Shown here piece after piece: positions 26,901 to 34,218 of a stretch of 64,000 nucleotides of DNA. A program made the position numbers and the translations under genes. Position 1 is the first letter of the stretch, and the number at the start of each line of letters is the position of its first letter. The DNA comes from Apoderus coryli (lineage: Eukaryota > Arthropoda > Insecta > Coleoptera > Attelabidae), in the NCBI GenBank assembly GCA_911728435.2, contig OU452201.1, forward strand, positions 25,916,001 through 25,980,000. The letters are read 5' to 3'. The notes beneath the pieces were generated by a model. That model was not told the origin of the DNA, did not search any database, and saw only the letters and a program-made list of their open reading frames with translations.

Positions 26901-29900
26901 AGGAACACTAGTGAACCAATTATCCATGCTCACTTTACGTCCTGTGCCTGTGACTAGGCGTCCGCACATTTTGACTTGGGCGATCTTTGTTCCATTTAGT
27001 TCAGTCACGTCCGACATAATTCCGCACAAAATTGGAAAGCGGAATATCATCAGGTATGCTCCATATTGCTTAATTTTCTTTAAAAGGATCCTCCTCTGAA
27101 GCCGAGTCGTGATCACTAATGTGTAGATCATCTTCTTCATCTGTTTTCTGACCTCCTAGAATATCTTCACCTTGGTCACTTTCTAACTCGTCGTACCATT
27201 TTAGGAACTGATTTTCAATTTTTTTATCCATTCGTCAGAATAGTAGTATGCCTGCAAAAAATATTTCAATGCAGATATCACCTAAATAATAAGAAAATAA
27301 AACTTACATGTTGGCAACAAAACACATAAAAATTGGAGCTTAACCGCTCGCGCTATGGGTAAATTTTACCCAGACAAAAACAAGGTCAGACAGCAAGTTT
27401 TTCAGCAGCCGAGCGACGGTCACCGAAACGAAACTGACGAATAATCTATTTTAGGAAGGTACTATGGATGGGGGGCCCATATTCGCGCATTTTAGGAAAA
27501 TATGGACCAACGAAAAAGGCATGGGTGTATTTTACCCAAGCACGTGCGTTCTATGGTTAAATACATCCACTCCACTACGGATTATTTCTCAAAAAAAAAA
27601 CTATAGTTTGAGTGTTTAAGGTGTATGTGTAATAAGATAGAGTAGTTTCCATAACTTCTAACCAACAAAGGAATGTTAGAGGACCAATAGGGAAACAATT
27701 AATATTACCTGCGTTTCTCCATTGGACCTGCTACAAAATTACACATATTATAATGATGACATTTTAAGTCTTGGCATATTAATTTAATTGTAGAGCGCTA
27801 CTAAAATACCCTTCGACTGTATTTGTAAAATCCAGTAAAGAAAGACTTTGATTCTCTATTAGATTTTGAGCATTTTAAATACAGTTAAGAAACATTTTTA
27901 AAATCAATATCTACTAATTTACCGACATTTAGTATACGTATATAAACTTTAAAATTAAACAATAAAACCACATCGGATAAGCTTAGGCCTGTTTGGTAGT
28001 TAAGTATTGACTTATATCAGAAATACGATTATTTGAACTAAGAAGGCACATATTTATGTTTACCTTAGTTTGTGAACATCTAAATAGAAAATAGCTCTGC
28101 TTTATCTACCTCATACTAACAACTAATATTGTAACTCATACTATTCATATTTCGGTAACAAGATGTTTGTGGTGACATCTAGTGTGAGCAGTCAATATGC
28201 ATAATACCATCAATACCCAAAAACTTCACCAGATCCGTATTGCATGCATTCAATTATTGAGTTTCACGTAGCGAAAATATTTTTGTTGCCGCCTTGCCAG
28301 CATTCATGCAAGGTTTATTTGCTGAGAACCATTCAGCAGCTCTTGATTGAGCGCTGGCCATGTTGGTAACCAACATATCACACGACAGATCGATGTCGAG
28401 AATAGTTAATTAAAAGAAATAGTAAATAGAGAAACGGCCCAAGTATTTAGCCTTACGCGAGTCCAGAAAGACTAAACATGTATCGAGAAAATCGTGACCC
28501 ACACATCGTTGTTACTTTTCTATTATATATCGATTTTTTCGATGGCAAAATTGGCAGATTACTGACTGATCTGCGGAGATGGCATGGGAAATTTTTATTA
28601 AACATCCATATTGTTGTTTGGGTTCTAATTGGTTGTTTTTATGTTTTATATAGTTATTGTTAAGACCTATGGTGTTGTTATATGGCCCATGGGTACTCCT
28701 TCATCTGGTTATTTTGTATTATGAATATTTAAGCATTCTGGTACTTTTGTAGTTTGATAGATTTATTTGATATTAATTGAAACTATGTAATTTTTGTCTT
28801 GTAATTGGGCTCAGACCTGTTAAGCAATAAATTATTATTTATTTATTACTCAGATAAAAACTGAGATTTACTATGGAAAATATATCAACGGTTTGTTAAT
28901 ACGCGGATTGCCCAAGGATGGATTTAGGGAACCGAAAGGAATAATGTTTTGGCAGTCGGATCTATAGATAGAGCTTTAAAAGTGTGATTGCGAATACATC
29001 ATTTAGCTATAGTAGAGTACTATACATTTGATCATTTAATTGAAAATATATTGCCTTTGATTACTGAGCTGAAAAACATCCCATTGAAATCCCAGATTAT
29101 TAATAGTACTTATATTATTTAACAAGCATAGAATGCTGGAATATAATTGTGCATTATTTTTGTGACTCATGGATCAAATTATTTGTTTTATTTTTCCAGT
29201 TATATTCAGCCTTTGGTGACTTATTCATCATGATTATAATCGGATTTGCTTTTACCGTATTATTTGAGTCGCCAATTGTCAAGTTCTTTTCAGTTATTGT
29301 CAAAGAAAGTAAGTATATAAAACATCAGAGTTTTATGAGAAATATTCTGCTATTATGTCCGTGTTATATTAGGAACATGATAAACTTTTTTCTGTTAGTA
29401 TTATGTGTCTAATAAAGTAAGCACTTAAGCTTGGGTATAATAGAAAAAAATGACGGGTTTAAAAATTAATGGAAAAAGTCAGTGGCGTAGGTATATCATA
29501 AACACAGCCCATTTAATATAAATTTAACACGATTCATTATTTATTATACAGTATACCTACACCAAAACATAGTACTGGATTAATATAAGAACAGCGTCCT
29601 CACTTATGTTTACCGTATACATGCACTCACTAGTCATAATGATAGCGTAGGCTTTCCAACATATTCGGGGTCACAAAAATTTCCCGTGGCATTGCTAATA
29701 CTAGCGAGCGATTTGGCTGGACCCCCATCCTGTTGCAACTACTGACTGTCCATTCGGTGGTTTCTGGTAGGACAGAACCTTTGAGGGCCTGAATGTTCTG
29801 ATACTGCGTTCCGGAGTAAGAGTGCGAGGTCTATTATGATCATCAATGAAATATCGGTCATACACACTGTGTTGCCACAGCTTACCACTCTCACTAGGTA

Positions 29901-31815
29901 GCGTTGGAGAACCGCACATTAACCAAGAAATGCACATCCGCGTACACTCTGACCAAAAATTGTCCAAAATATTCTGTATTTGGCATATTACATATCTTGG
30001 TATCTGAATTCGGTGCGAAAGATGTTTGTGGCGACTTACGTCTTTAGTCAATCGGCTAAGCGACGAATTGTCAATATTGAACTTCAACGAACTTTAGTTT
30101 GGTTGACTCCGAAACCTGAATGACAGAATGATGAATAATTCTCATCTATTCACACAGTCCAATTCATTTATCATTTTTTATTTTGAACGAGTGGGTTATA
30201 ATGTAATTACTTAGTAAAAACGTTAAGGAAATATTAAAGTATACAGAGAACTTTTACTATTTAAAGACACACAGGAACAGGTGCACATACGAGAGTTGCC
30301 TTTTATATTTCGGGATTAGAGAACAAAAACAAATATTAATCATCAAAAATCACTTTATTGTTTTTCAAAATATTCCTCATGAAGATCTATACACGTTTGC
30401 ATGCGTTTGAACCAATTGTCGCAGCACTTTTGCCACTCTGATTGAGGTATCTCCAAAACATGCATTCTGAATGAGGTGTCGAAAAACGTTGACCTCTCAG
30501 TTTGTTTTTTACGTACGGGAATAAAAAGAAGTCATTCGGTGCCAAGTCAGGACTATACAGCGGATGACTCATCAAATCGATGTTTTGGGTGTAGTTGTTT
30601 GAGCCGATGTGTGAGAGCTCGCATTGTCGTGGTGAAGAGTGATCCGTCTTCGGCGGTTGGTTTTCCTGATTTCTTGGAAGACAACTGCCAAACAAATGGT
30701 TGTGTGCCACTCAGAATTGACTGTTCTGCGTTGTTCTAGTGGTACGGTTGCGACATGTCCAGTTTTTCCGAAAAAACAGGCGACCATTTGCTTGGAAGTG
30801 CTTCGTGCGCGAACAACTTTTGTTGGATTTGGCTCATCTTGAAACACCCATACAGTCGACTGCTGTTTACTTTCGGGCTCATACGCGTAAATCCACGATT
30901 CATCACCTTTCACGATGTCATAGACGTGTTCGAAGCACCGCAATCGTATTTTTTGAGCATTTCTTTCGACCAATCGACACGAGCCTTTTTTTGAGCGATT
31001 GACAAATTGTGTGGGATCCAATGCGTATTTTTTTGACAGTCAAATGTTTCTGCAATATTGAATGTATGCTGGTCCCACTAATACCTAAGGTTGTGTCAAT
31101 GCCTTGATAGGTCACATGATGATCTGGCAATATCAGTTCGCGCACAGCATCAATGGTTTTCGGAACAACAACTGATTTTGGACGACCTTCACAAAATTCC
31201 TCTTGGAGTGAACTACGACCACGATTGAATTCAACATACCATCGATAAACACTGGTCCTTGATGGAGCTTCATCGCCAAAAATTTAATTAAGTTTATCCA
31301 TGCACTGTTGCTGAGTTAATCCAAGTCGAAAGTTGTAAAAAATATTCGCACGAAAATGTTCACGATTTAATTCCATTTTGGGCCGAGATGAATCTTTTAA
31401 GTTACTGTAAACAACACAAATAGTGCTCGTATGTCAAAACGTTCTGAGTACCTACGTATAACCTCAAAAATGTCCAACTTTACGATAGAGCTGGCAGTTG
31501 CCAGATTACAACACCAGGGTTGCCAAATCCCGAAATATAAAAGACAACCCTCGTACATGTGGCAACAGCGCAACCGACAAAAGATTCGGATCAAGTGTTG
31601 GCCCTTCACTGAAATGTAGGTACCGTGTTACTTTAAATTACTACTGTAATGTTTAGTTTAATGAATTGTTGAAAAAAGTTAACAATATTTTGATTTAATT
31701 TGAAAACATTGATTTGTTAATATTTCTTTTTTTTTAATTATTTGTTTAAGATTCAAAATCTGGTCCAAAAATAAGTCCTGCAAACGAGAAACAAAAAGAA
31801 CAACTGAAGTATTAA
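2853..31815 (+). CDS. NRF-6-like AT3-family membrane acyltransferase (11 exons, 5' incomplete)
   Basis: Eleven plus-strand exons join with consistent phases: 2853-2961, 5023-5094, 13352-13470, 18007-18197, 20730-20865, 22814-23001, 23272-23465, 23735-23866, 24651-24793, 29200-29308, 31751-31815. They give 1458 bases, or 485 codons plus stop. Seen in the product: a first hydrophobic segment; FSVRQNAAQIF; CVHGIRF followed by an R-x10-H pair (GIRF...IIGHRY), the catalytic signature of the acyltransferase-3 family; VDTFFMVSG; YRYARITPP; GSGPLW; QTWYLTCDMQ; SRSTWTMGIVW; GRISYGMYLLH; and a charged cytoplasmic tail. These blocks in this order are those of nose-resistant-to-fluoxetine proteins, multi-pass membrane proteins studied in worms for drug uptake and lipid transport. 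The extracellular NRF domain that normally precedes the first membrane helix is not found, so N-terminal exons probably lie left of the window. The substrate cannot be told from sequence. Confidence 0.93.
2962..5022. other. intron a-b: no gene
   Basis: AT-rich intron. The only recognisable item is a ~70 bp segment (about 3880-3970, minus sense) that is shared with 33066-33140. Nothing else could be assigned. Confidence 0.6.
3875..3975 (-). repeat. dispersed coding-like repeat (copy 1 of WEFKHQD motif)
   Basis: On the minus strand this reads WEFKHQDFHVQIQRLLLNI. The same ~70 bases, with only a few substitutions, occur in plus orientation inside the ORF at 33011-33247 (WEFKHQDLHVQSQRLLLNI). 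Flanks differ between the copies. The family is not recognised. Confidence 0.6.
5023..5094 (+). CDS. NRF-6-like exon b
   Basis: Acceptor TTTCAG and donor GTATGT bound 72 bases, phase 1 on both sides. They encode AVANKWMTIFSVRQNAAQIF plus AKSK. The FS-x-x-x-N motif after the first helix is typical of NRF-6 proteins. It is too short to appear as a free ORF. Confidence 0.9.
5449..5470 (-). repeat. inverted copy of TAGCTTTGGACGGCA motif
   Basis: The reverse complement of this site contains TTAGCTTTGGACGGCAG. The core TAGCTTTGGACGGCA recurs in plus sense near 7968 and 8271. In those copies it follows ACAGGGTCT or ACAGGGCTC, which suggests tips of a DNA transposon. Confidence 0.45.
6427..6625 (+). 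repeat. two pairs of short direct repeats
   Basis: GACGGGCTACA followed by a TTTCAATAATAATAAA-like run appears at about 6427 and again at about 6492. A second pair built on GAAATGTATCGATATATT sits near 6557 and 6597. These are local tandem-type duplications in the intron between exons b and c, with no coding content. Confidence 0.6.
6686..7449. mobile_element. nested MITE-like inverted repeat element
   Basis: A 33-bp end at 6686-6718 (begins AAAACCCATACGGTGAATAA) is matched in inverted orientation at about 7411-7449 with one mismatch. A third inverted copy of the tip lies at 7018-7042. A second inverted pair, ~62 bp, lies inside (6762-6826 versus 7046-7107). This looks like one short inverted-repeat element inserted in, or duplicated from, another. 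No transposase is present. Confidence 0.6.
8538..8840 (+). mobile_element. fragment of a repetitive insect ORF family (EDTDILVLL / HAISGCDTTS)
   Basis: The open stretch to 8744 reads VVSEDTDILVLLILQ, and the frame beyond gives LHAISGCDTTS at about 8785-8815. The aspartate-rich D-x-D core followed by HA-x-SGCDT is a pair I associate with a repetitive, uncharacterised ORF family of insect genomes, probably transposon-borne. The ORF is broken by a stop between the two motifs. The family function is not known to me. Confidence 0.45.
9345..9378 (-). ncRNA. hammerhead-like core, degenerate
   Basis: On the minus strand CTGATGA (9376-9370) is followed by a short self-complementary stretch (GGGTATATACCC) and then CGAAAC (near 9353-9348). 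These are the two conserved core strands of a hammerhead ribozyme around stem II. The base pair normally closing stem II is not G-C, and stems I and III are not complete, so activity is doubtful. Such motifs are known from Penelope-like retroelements. A second copy lies at 49244-49271. Confidence 0.4.
9564..10730 (-). pseudogene. decayed multi-exon coding region, unknown basic protein
   Basis: On the minus strand, three blocks have compatible splice sites, all phase 0. The first runs ~10660 down to 10131 and ends at donor GTAAGT. The second is 10035-9859, after a CTTTTTCAG acceptor, ending at GTAAGT. The third is 9635-9564, after TTTTTAG, ending at GTATAC. The joined reading is hydrophilic, with segments such as KRKHDNKHTK, KKHIRAVNFKNTSRSTL and RFARKNKTKF, suggesting a disordered nucleic-acid-binding protein. 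It holds five in-frame stops (three TAG, one TGA, one TAA), each one C-to-T change from Gln or Arg. An upstream exon starting MSIRESQNKSATQTY near 10722 is possible. The local base composition is less AT-rich than its surroundings. It lies nested in the NRF-6-like intron b-c. It is either a dead host gene or an intron-bearing transposon gene, and I do not recognise it. Confidence 0.5.
10731..12321. other. intron sequence with nothing recognised
   Basis: AT-rich, no ORF with coding character, no obvious repeat. Confidence 0.5.
12322..12826. mobile_element. foldback MITE-like element
   Basis: About 85 bases at 12322-12410 (containing TTCTTGATTTTAGGTCAGGA) return as their reverse complement at about 12740-12826 with few differences. 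The ~330 bp between them is AT-rich and non-coding. Target-site duplication was not resolved. Confidence 0.65.
13352..13470 (+). CDS. NRF-6-like exon c (R-x10-H catalytic motif)
   Basis: Begins after CTTTCAG and ends at GTATGT, phase 1 in and phase 0 out. It encodes DCVHGIRFISTCYVIIGHRY followed by a hydrophobic stretch. The arginine of GIRF and the histidine of GHR are exactly ten residues apart, as required in the acyltransferase-3 family. Confidence 0.93.
13471..14753. other. intron sequence with nothing recognised
   Basis: Part of the intron after exon c. Only short chance ORFs and AT-rich sequence are seen. Confidence 0.5.
14754..15320 (-). mobile_element. mariner-type transposase relic with internal deletion
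   Basis: Minus strand. The N-terminal helix-turn-helix part (LEEHVLDMVEEAPGTSTRKI, then STVWRILL) is followed after a break by the C-terminal catalytic end (WPARSPDFNPLDLFMWGHLK). The central DDE region is missing. The C-terminal block resembles the intact DD41D transposase at 46701-47774. Frameshifts make it non-functional. Confidence 0.8.
15405..16735 (+). mobile_element. jockey-like LINE relic (reverse transcriptase and 3' end)
   Basis: Plus-strand pieces give FKNKGDPKNLTNYRPLSL (RT block 1), then GIPQGSCLSPTLFNIFINEL, then YANDT where an active enzyme has YADD. These are followed by WCKLNGLSLN and a typical C-terminal RT tail (16210-16620). A 3' region with AATAAAG near 16729 closes it. 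Stops, frameshifts, an altered catalytic motif and an internal palindrome (15877-16073) show it is dead. Confidence 0.8.
15877..16073. repeat. ~79-bp arm palindrome inside LINE
   Basis: Bases 15877-15955 are the reverse complement of 15995-16073. The 39-base spacer holds a smaller perfect palindrome centred on AAATTT. The right arm is the normal LINE sequence (coding for VDNTKFLGVITDERLTWGNH). The left arm is an inverted copy of it, a template-switch or fold-back rearrangement. Confidence 0.85.
16736..18006. other. intron sequence, one possible LINE tail
   Basis: AT-rich. A GATAATAATAAA-like run at about 17698 followed by a CTTTATTGG-type segment looks like the 3' end of an inverted LINE. 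Nothing else is recognised. Confidence 0.4.
18007..18197 (+). CDS. NRF-6-like exon d (VDTFF and RITP motifs)
   Basis: Acceptor GTCGTAG, donor GTAAGT, phase 0 to phase 2. The peptide starts WILFYRSTAITGG and carries VDTFFMVSGMLV, then GKMNWLMFYVYRYARITPP. These are the 'VDTFFFLSG' and 'HRYLRLTP' blocks of NRF-6 proteins. A second acceptor (CCGCAG at 18026) lies in the same stretch but would be out of phase with exon c. Confidence 0.93.
18799..18860. repeat. short inverted repeat
   Basis: GGTCGGTCTAACCCGT near 18799 is matched by ACGGGTAAGACCGACC near 18840 as an inverted repeat with one mismatch. It sits at the edge of the pogo-like relic and may be a transposon end. Confidence 0.5.
18930..19254 (-). 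mobile_element. pogo/Tigger-like transposase C-terminal relic
   Basis: Minus strand from an ATG at 19254. A lysine-rich stretch (MDSKEINTFKKKERNARLK) is followed in a shifted frame by acidic residues and then TDDWVKRCRCTRWFHSDC. A PHD-like C-x-C-x-x-W-x-H-x-x-C tail preceded by an acidic patch is common at the C-terminus of insect pogo-type transposases. At least one frameshift is present. Confidence 0.5.
19525..19830 (+). mobile_element. mariner-type transposase C-terminal relic
   Basis: The plus strand reads, in broken frames, RSPDLNHLDYFVWGHLL followed by remnants of the tail helix. This is the last catalytic block of the same transposase group as 46701-47774. No intact ends were identified. 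Confidence 0.65.
20730..20865 (+). CDS. NRF-6-like exon e
   Basis: Acceptor ATTTTAG, donor GTAAGT, one base completing a codon with exon d, phase 0 out. It encodes MHHFGSGPLW, then EYWWATIMHIQNYVHPFPL, matching the luminal GSGPLW and the conserved WW-x-x-x-x-x-x-NYV region of the family. Confidence 0.92.
20866..22813. other. intron e-f: unassigned
   Basis: Contains a weakly coding-like plus-strand stretch at 21670-22130, with a possible acidic peptide and several stops, and a GC-richer stretch at 22480-22690. Neither could be matched to a family. No splice-consistent exon was found. Confidence 0.4.
22814..23001 (+). CDS. NRF-6-like exon f
   Basis: Acceptor TTTTAG, donor GTAAGT, phase 0 to 2. 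It encodes CMTQTWYLTCDMQYYLLSP followed by two membrane helices. The QTWYL-x-x-DMQ block is one of the most conserved stretches of NRF-6-like proteins. Confidence 0.95.
23272..23465 (+). CDS. NRF-6-like exon g
   Basis: Acceptor ATTTTAG, donor GTAAG, phases 2 and 1. It encodes QHHYIAPHTRAATYIIGLGF, a basic loop (FRNKGKHIK), then a membrane helix ending in LMG. The 'P-x-x-R-x-x-x-Y-x-x-G' pattern is the usual family signature here. Confidence 0.93.
23735..23866 (+). CDS. NRF-6-like exon h
   Basis: Acceptor TTTTAG, donor GTAATT, phase 1 on both sides. It encodes GCHVFFLEEHDYN, then ISRSTWTMGIVWMVWACINGY, the 'R-x-x-W-x-x-x-x-x-W-x-x-x-A-C-x-x-G-x-G' block of the family. Confidence 0.93.
24085..24340 (-). 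mobile_element. LINE endonuclease-domain fragment
   Basis: The minus strand reads HPSSKHLIDSVIVRARDRHE, then NGWIDHRLC. The I-D-x-V-I-V-R-x-R-D and D-H-R-L blocks are those of the C-terminal part of an APE-type endonuclease domain of a non-LTR retrotransposon. It sits in the intron between exons h and i. Confidence 0.7.
24651..24793 (+). CDS. NRF-6-like exon i
   Basis: Acceptor CTTTTAG, donor GTAAGT, phase 1 to 0. It encodes GPINFILSLHIFRVLGRISY followed by GMYLLHMG. The 'L-S-x-x-F-x-x-L-x-R-x-S-Y-x-x-Y-L-x-H' block matches the last AT3 motif. Confidence 0.94.
24794..26133. other. intron sequence with nothing recognised
   Basis: First part of the intron between exons i and j. The overlapping minus ORFs at 24926-25463 have no recognisable motif and look like chance frames. 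Confidence 0.45.
26134..27556 (-). mobile_element. piggyBac-type element, internally deleted and decayed
   Basis: Minus strand. An acidic N-terminus (MDKKIENQFLKWYDELESDQ) at 27231 is followed after a deletion by VSMDNWFTSVPLSEEL and HSLTMVGTIRKNKREIP, then by a C-terminal cysteine-rich domain (CAICTNKKDRKT, then CYSCKIYIC). Both are standard piggyBac blocks: the SxDNxFTS catalytic aspartate region and the zinc-finger tail. Frames are broken. GGGTAAA-TTTACC runs occur near both ends, and TTAA lies at 27557-27560. The left target site is no longer exact. Confidence 0.8.
27561..29199 (+). other. intron sequence; possible LINE 3' tail near 28824-28850
   Basis: No gene found. The stretch 28640-28850 ends with AATAAATTATTATTTATTTA, which resembles the LINE 3' ends of this genome. 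The ORF at 28478-28663 has no family match. Confidence 0.4.
29200..29308 (+). CDS. NRF-6-like exon j (last membrane helix)
   Basis: Acceptor TTTCCAG, donor GTAAGT, phase 0 to 1. It encodes a final helix ending FESPIVKFFSVIVKE. The family typically ends with 'E-x-P-x-x-x-L-E/F-K' just before a basic tail. Confidence 0.92.
29309..30287. other. intron sequence; unassigned minus ORF
   Basis: A 128-codon minus ORF at 29701-30087 includes LMCGSPTLPSESGKLWQHSV. It might be a frame-broken transposase piece, but no family could be named. Confidence 0.35.
30290..31553 (-). mobile_element. DD34D mariner element, near-complete but dead
   Basis: The 1264-bp element is flanked by TA on both sides (30288-30289 and 31554-31555). 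Terminal inverted repeats begin CGAGAGTTGCC (left) and, inverted, CGAGGGTTGTC (right), then share TTTTATATTTCGGGATT. The minus-strand transposase begins near 31375 (MELNREHFRANIFYNFRLGL). It shows VYRWYVEFNRG, GDESWIYAYEPESKQQS, TLHHDNASSHT and HPLYSPDLAPNDFFLF, the three catalytic aspartates of a mariner. A TAA near 31287 and several frameshifts inactivate it. It lies in the last NRF-6-like intron. Confidence 0.9.
31751..31815 (+). CDS. NRF-6-like terminal exon
   Basis: After a TTTGTTTAAG acceptor, two bases complete the codon left by exon j. The frame reads SKSGPKISPANEKQKEQLKY and stops at TAA (31813-31815). The hydrophilic, lysine-rich end suits the cytoplasmic tail. No canonical AATAAA was seen in the next 150 bases, so the 3' end is unplaced. 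The exon is inferred from phase and composition only. Confidence 0.75.
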
Positions 31816-33010
31816 TCAATAGTAATTACACACTATGACAAACTATTATAATACAGAATTTTTTTCTAAAATACATAAACTTCAAAAGTAACTTTGTTTT
31901 CTTTAACCAGATCCAAACCATGTTAATGGCTATACTACTGGCTAAACACCACATGCGTATAGATGGATCACAGGGAAAGTATTGAAACGCGCTAAAAAAA
32001 ATTGAGATAAAGACGGATATAACCATTTTGAAGTTTCCTGAGATGATTAAGACTATTTCCAGATGGAAGTATATAGTACTATATTTGTATATGTTACTTC
32101 ACAGACCCATGGAAAGTATTGTGAAAGCGCTAAAAATGTGTGTGGGTCTGTATTTATTCTTCCGTGAAAGCGCCCAAACCCTTAAACCAATTGAGCTAAA
32201 TTTTGGTGTATGAGTTTGGGGGAATCTGGTCATAATTGCCCTTATAATTAATTTCATATTCATTGCTGCTGTCCTATTGTTTTTAATTGTGGAGTCCGTA
32301 CGCATCCAGAATCAGTATACGGTAAATGTGAGTGTTCTGAAATAATTTCTATTTGCTTTTAATCGTTCCGCCTATAGATAGTTTTCGAGAACGGGTGCGG
32401 GTGAATACGACAGATAGATTTGCAAAGGATTTGAAGAAGTACCCGTGCTCTTTTGATTTGAAATAAAACTAAGTACTTACATAAAAAACAGTAATTATTA
32501 CTTTTCAAAGTTAATGTACAGTTTATTGTAAAGCCTAATTATCGAATTAGGTAAGGGTTTTTGCATTTCTATAAAAAATCTAGGCATTTTCAGAAACTTT
32601 TAAAACGGCTGGTATATTTAAAAAACGTATTTATTTATTTGTCTGAAAAAATAAAATCTTAATTGGATTCCAGAACATTCACTAATGCTGCATTTTGTAT
32701 GTTACTTTTAGGCTTTAAATAGCGTGTTACATATTACGTAATATCTTCATCTTCAAATGACAGGCAGAAAATGATTTAAATAAGTTACATTTTGCATTAA
32801 GTAAAAAGACAAAGAAACGTATTTTCATAAGACAATTTGTTTGATATCTACTCAACCCACGCGTACTCACAACCACAAGTATTACGAAATAGTTCGTCCA
32901 TAAAATTGTGCAGTCCCAAATTTGTGTTTTGTTGTCGTTTTGAGCGGGAATTATTTTGTGATCAAGTGTAAGTATATAATATAATATTTGTTTTTAAAAA
33001 TATTTTGAAA
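31816..33010. other. intergenic: 3' flank of NRF-6-like gene
   Basis: No gene. A small inverted repeat (CAGACCCA / TGGGTCTG, 32101-32149) and two similar GGAAAGTATTG segments near 31976 and 32110 are visible. Confidence 0.4.
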
Positions 33011-33410
33011 ATGGCTTTTTGGAGAGCATTTGATACATAACCAAATATTGAAGACGAGGTAACGGAGTCAGCGGAATCGGGTTGGGAGTTTAAGCATCAA
33101 GATTTACATGTGCAAAGCCAGCGTCTTCTTTTAAACATTACAACTATGGCTAGAAATTATAATTCATACCAGAACGATTGTGATATATTTAAAGATAATT
33201 TAAAACAATTCAAAAATGCTCTATCAAACCAACTTAAATCTGATTAGTATTGCTAATATGGAAGTTTCCGTCATTTAGGTTTTTAAGTTAGTGTTAAGTC
33301 TAGTTTTTAAGTACTTTAATTTAGGCAATTCTAGTTTTAGTTAAATTAAATACAACATGTAATTCGGAATTTATCCTGTGGTTGTTGATTCTAAATAAAT
33401 AAATAAATCA
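33011..33410 (+). pseudogene. retrocopy-like ORF with WEFKHQD motif and A-rich tail
   Basis: ATG at 33011 opens a 78-codon frame to TAG at 33245-33247. It is interrupted once by TAA at codon 10. After the stop it reads PNIEDEVTESAESGWEFKHQ, then a charged helix-like end (DIFKDNLKQFKNALSNQLKS). About 150 bases downstream an AAATAAATAAATAAAT run (near 33391) could be a poly(A)-type tail. The WEFKHQD core is shared with 3875-3975. It could be a processed pseudogene or a piece of a repeat. Confidence 0.45.
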
Positions 33411-34218
33411 TCAGTTGAGGTCTCAAAATAATGAAGTTACGAATACACATATTCTATAGAAAATGTCACTGACTATGTGAGTAAAATTTGGTGTTTGTTT
33501 ATAATATCAGAAGTACATTATTATAAATGTACCTACTTATATGCATAACAAGTATTAACAATAGTATTAATTATTATAAAGGTATTTTCCTTGCTGTTCG
33601 AACACGGACTAGGTACGTGTGTAAGACCCTATATATTTTTCCTAATATTATAACCGAAATATTTTTTTTTTCTTCATCAACTTCGTGGGAACATACAAAG
33701 ATTCGATAGCGCGTTATGTTTATATTAAATAAAAATAATGCAGCCTCAAGAGGTTTGTAAAGTAAACAAATAAATGGTTCTAACGTCTGAGAATCACGTC
33801 TTTGTCTATGGGATTCATTTTCAATTTTATTTCCAAAGAGTTTACAACTATTCGAATATTTTAAATTATTAATTATTAAATTGTGTGTTTGTGAATCTTG
33901 TGTGTTCAACCTACCTATTGTCGACGAGGTTCTATTCTACATCCATAAGGGTGAGTTTCTCACTGAGTAAATTTGTTTTGCATGATTTTCTTTTCGATAC
34001 ATATATTATTCATTATTTATGATTTATTTAACATTTGGCTATTATTGATATTTTAATTTGATAATACAAATTTATCTGAAGGAAGTTAAATTCAAAACAA
34101 GTGCATTTTCTAGTCTTGATCATATTTACATTGATATCGAGTAATTATCAGATTTTTCATGTTTTATTATTTTATTATCATTGACTCATTAATGCCGTAA
34201 GAAACATCCGTACATTTT

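Noticed and set aside
30476..31002. Plus-strand ORFs opposite the mariner at 30290-31553
   Set aside because: Reverse-frame shadows of the transposase; the minus strand carries all mariner motifs.
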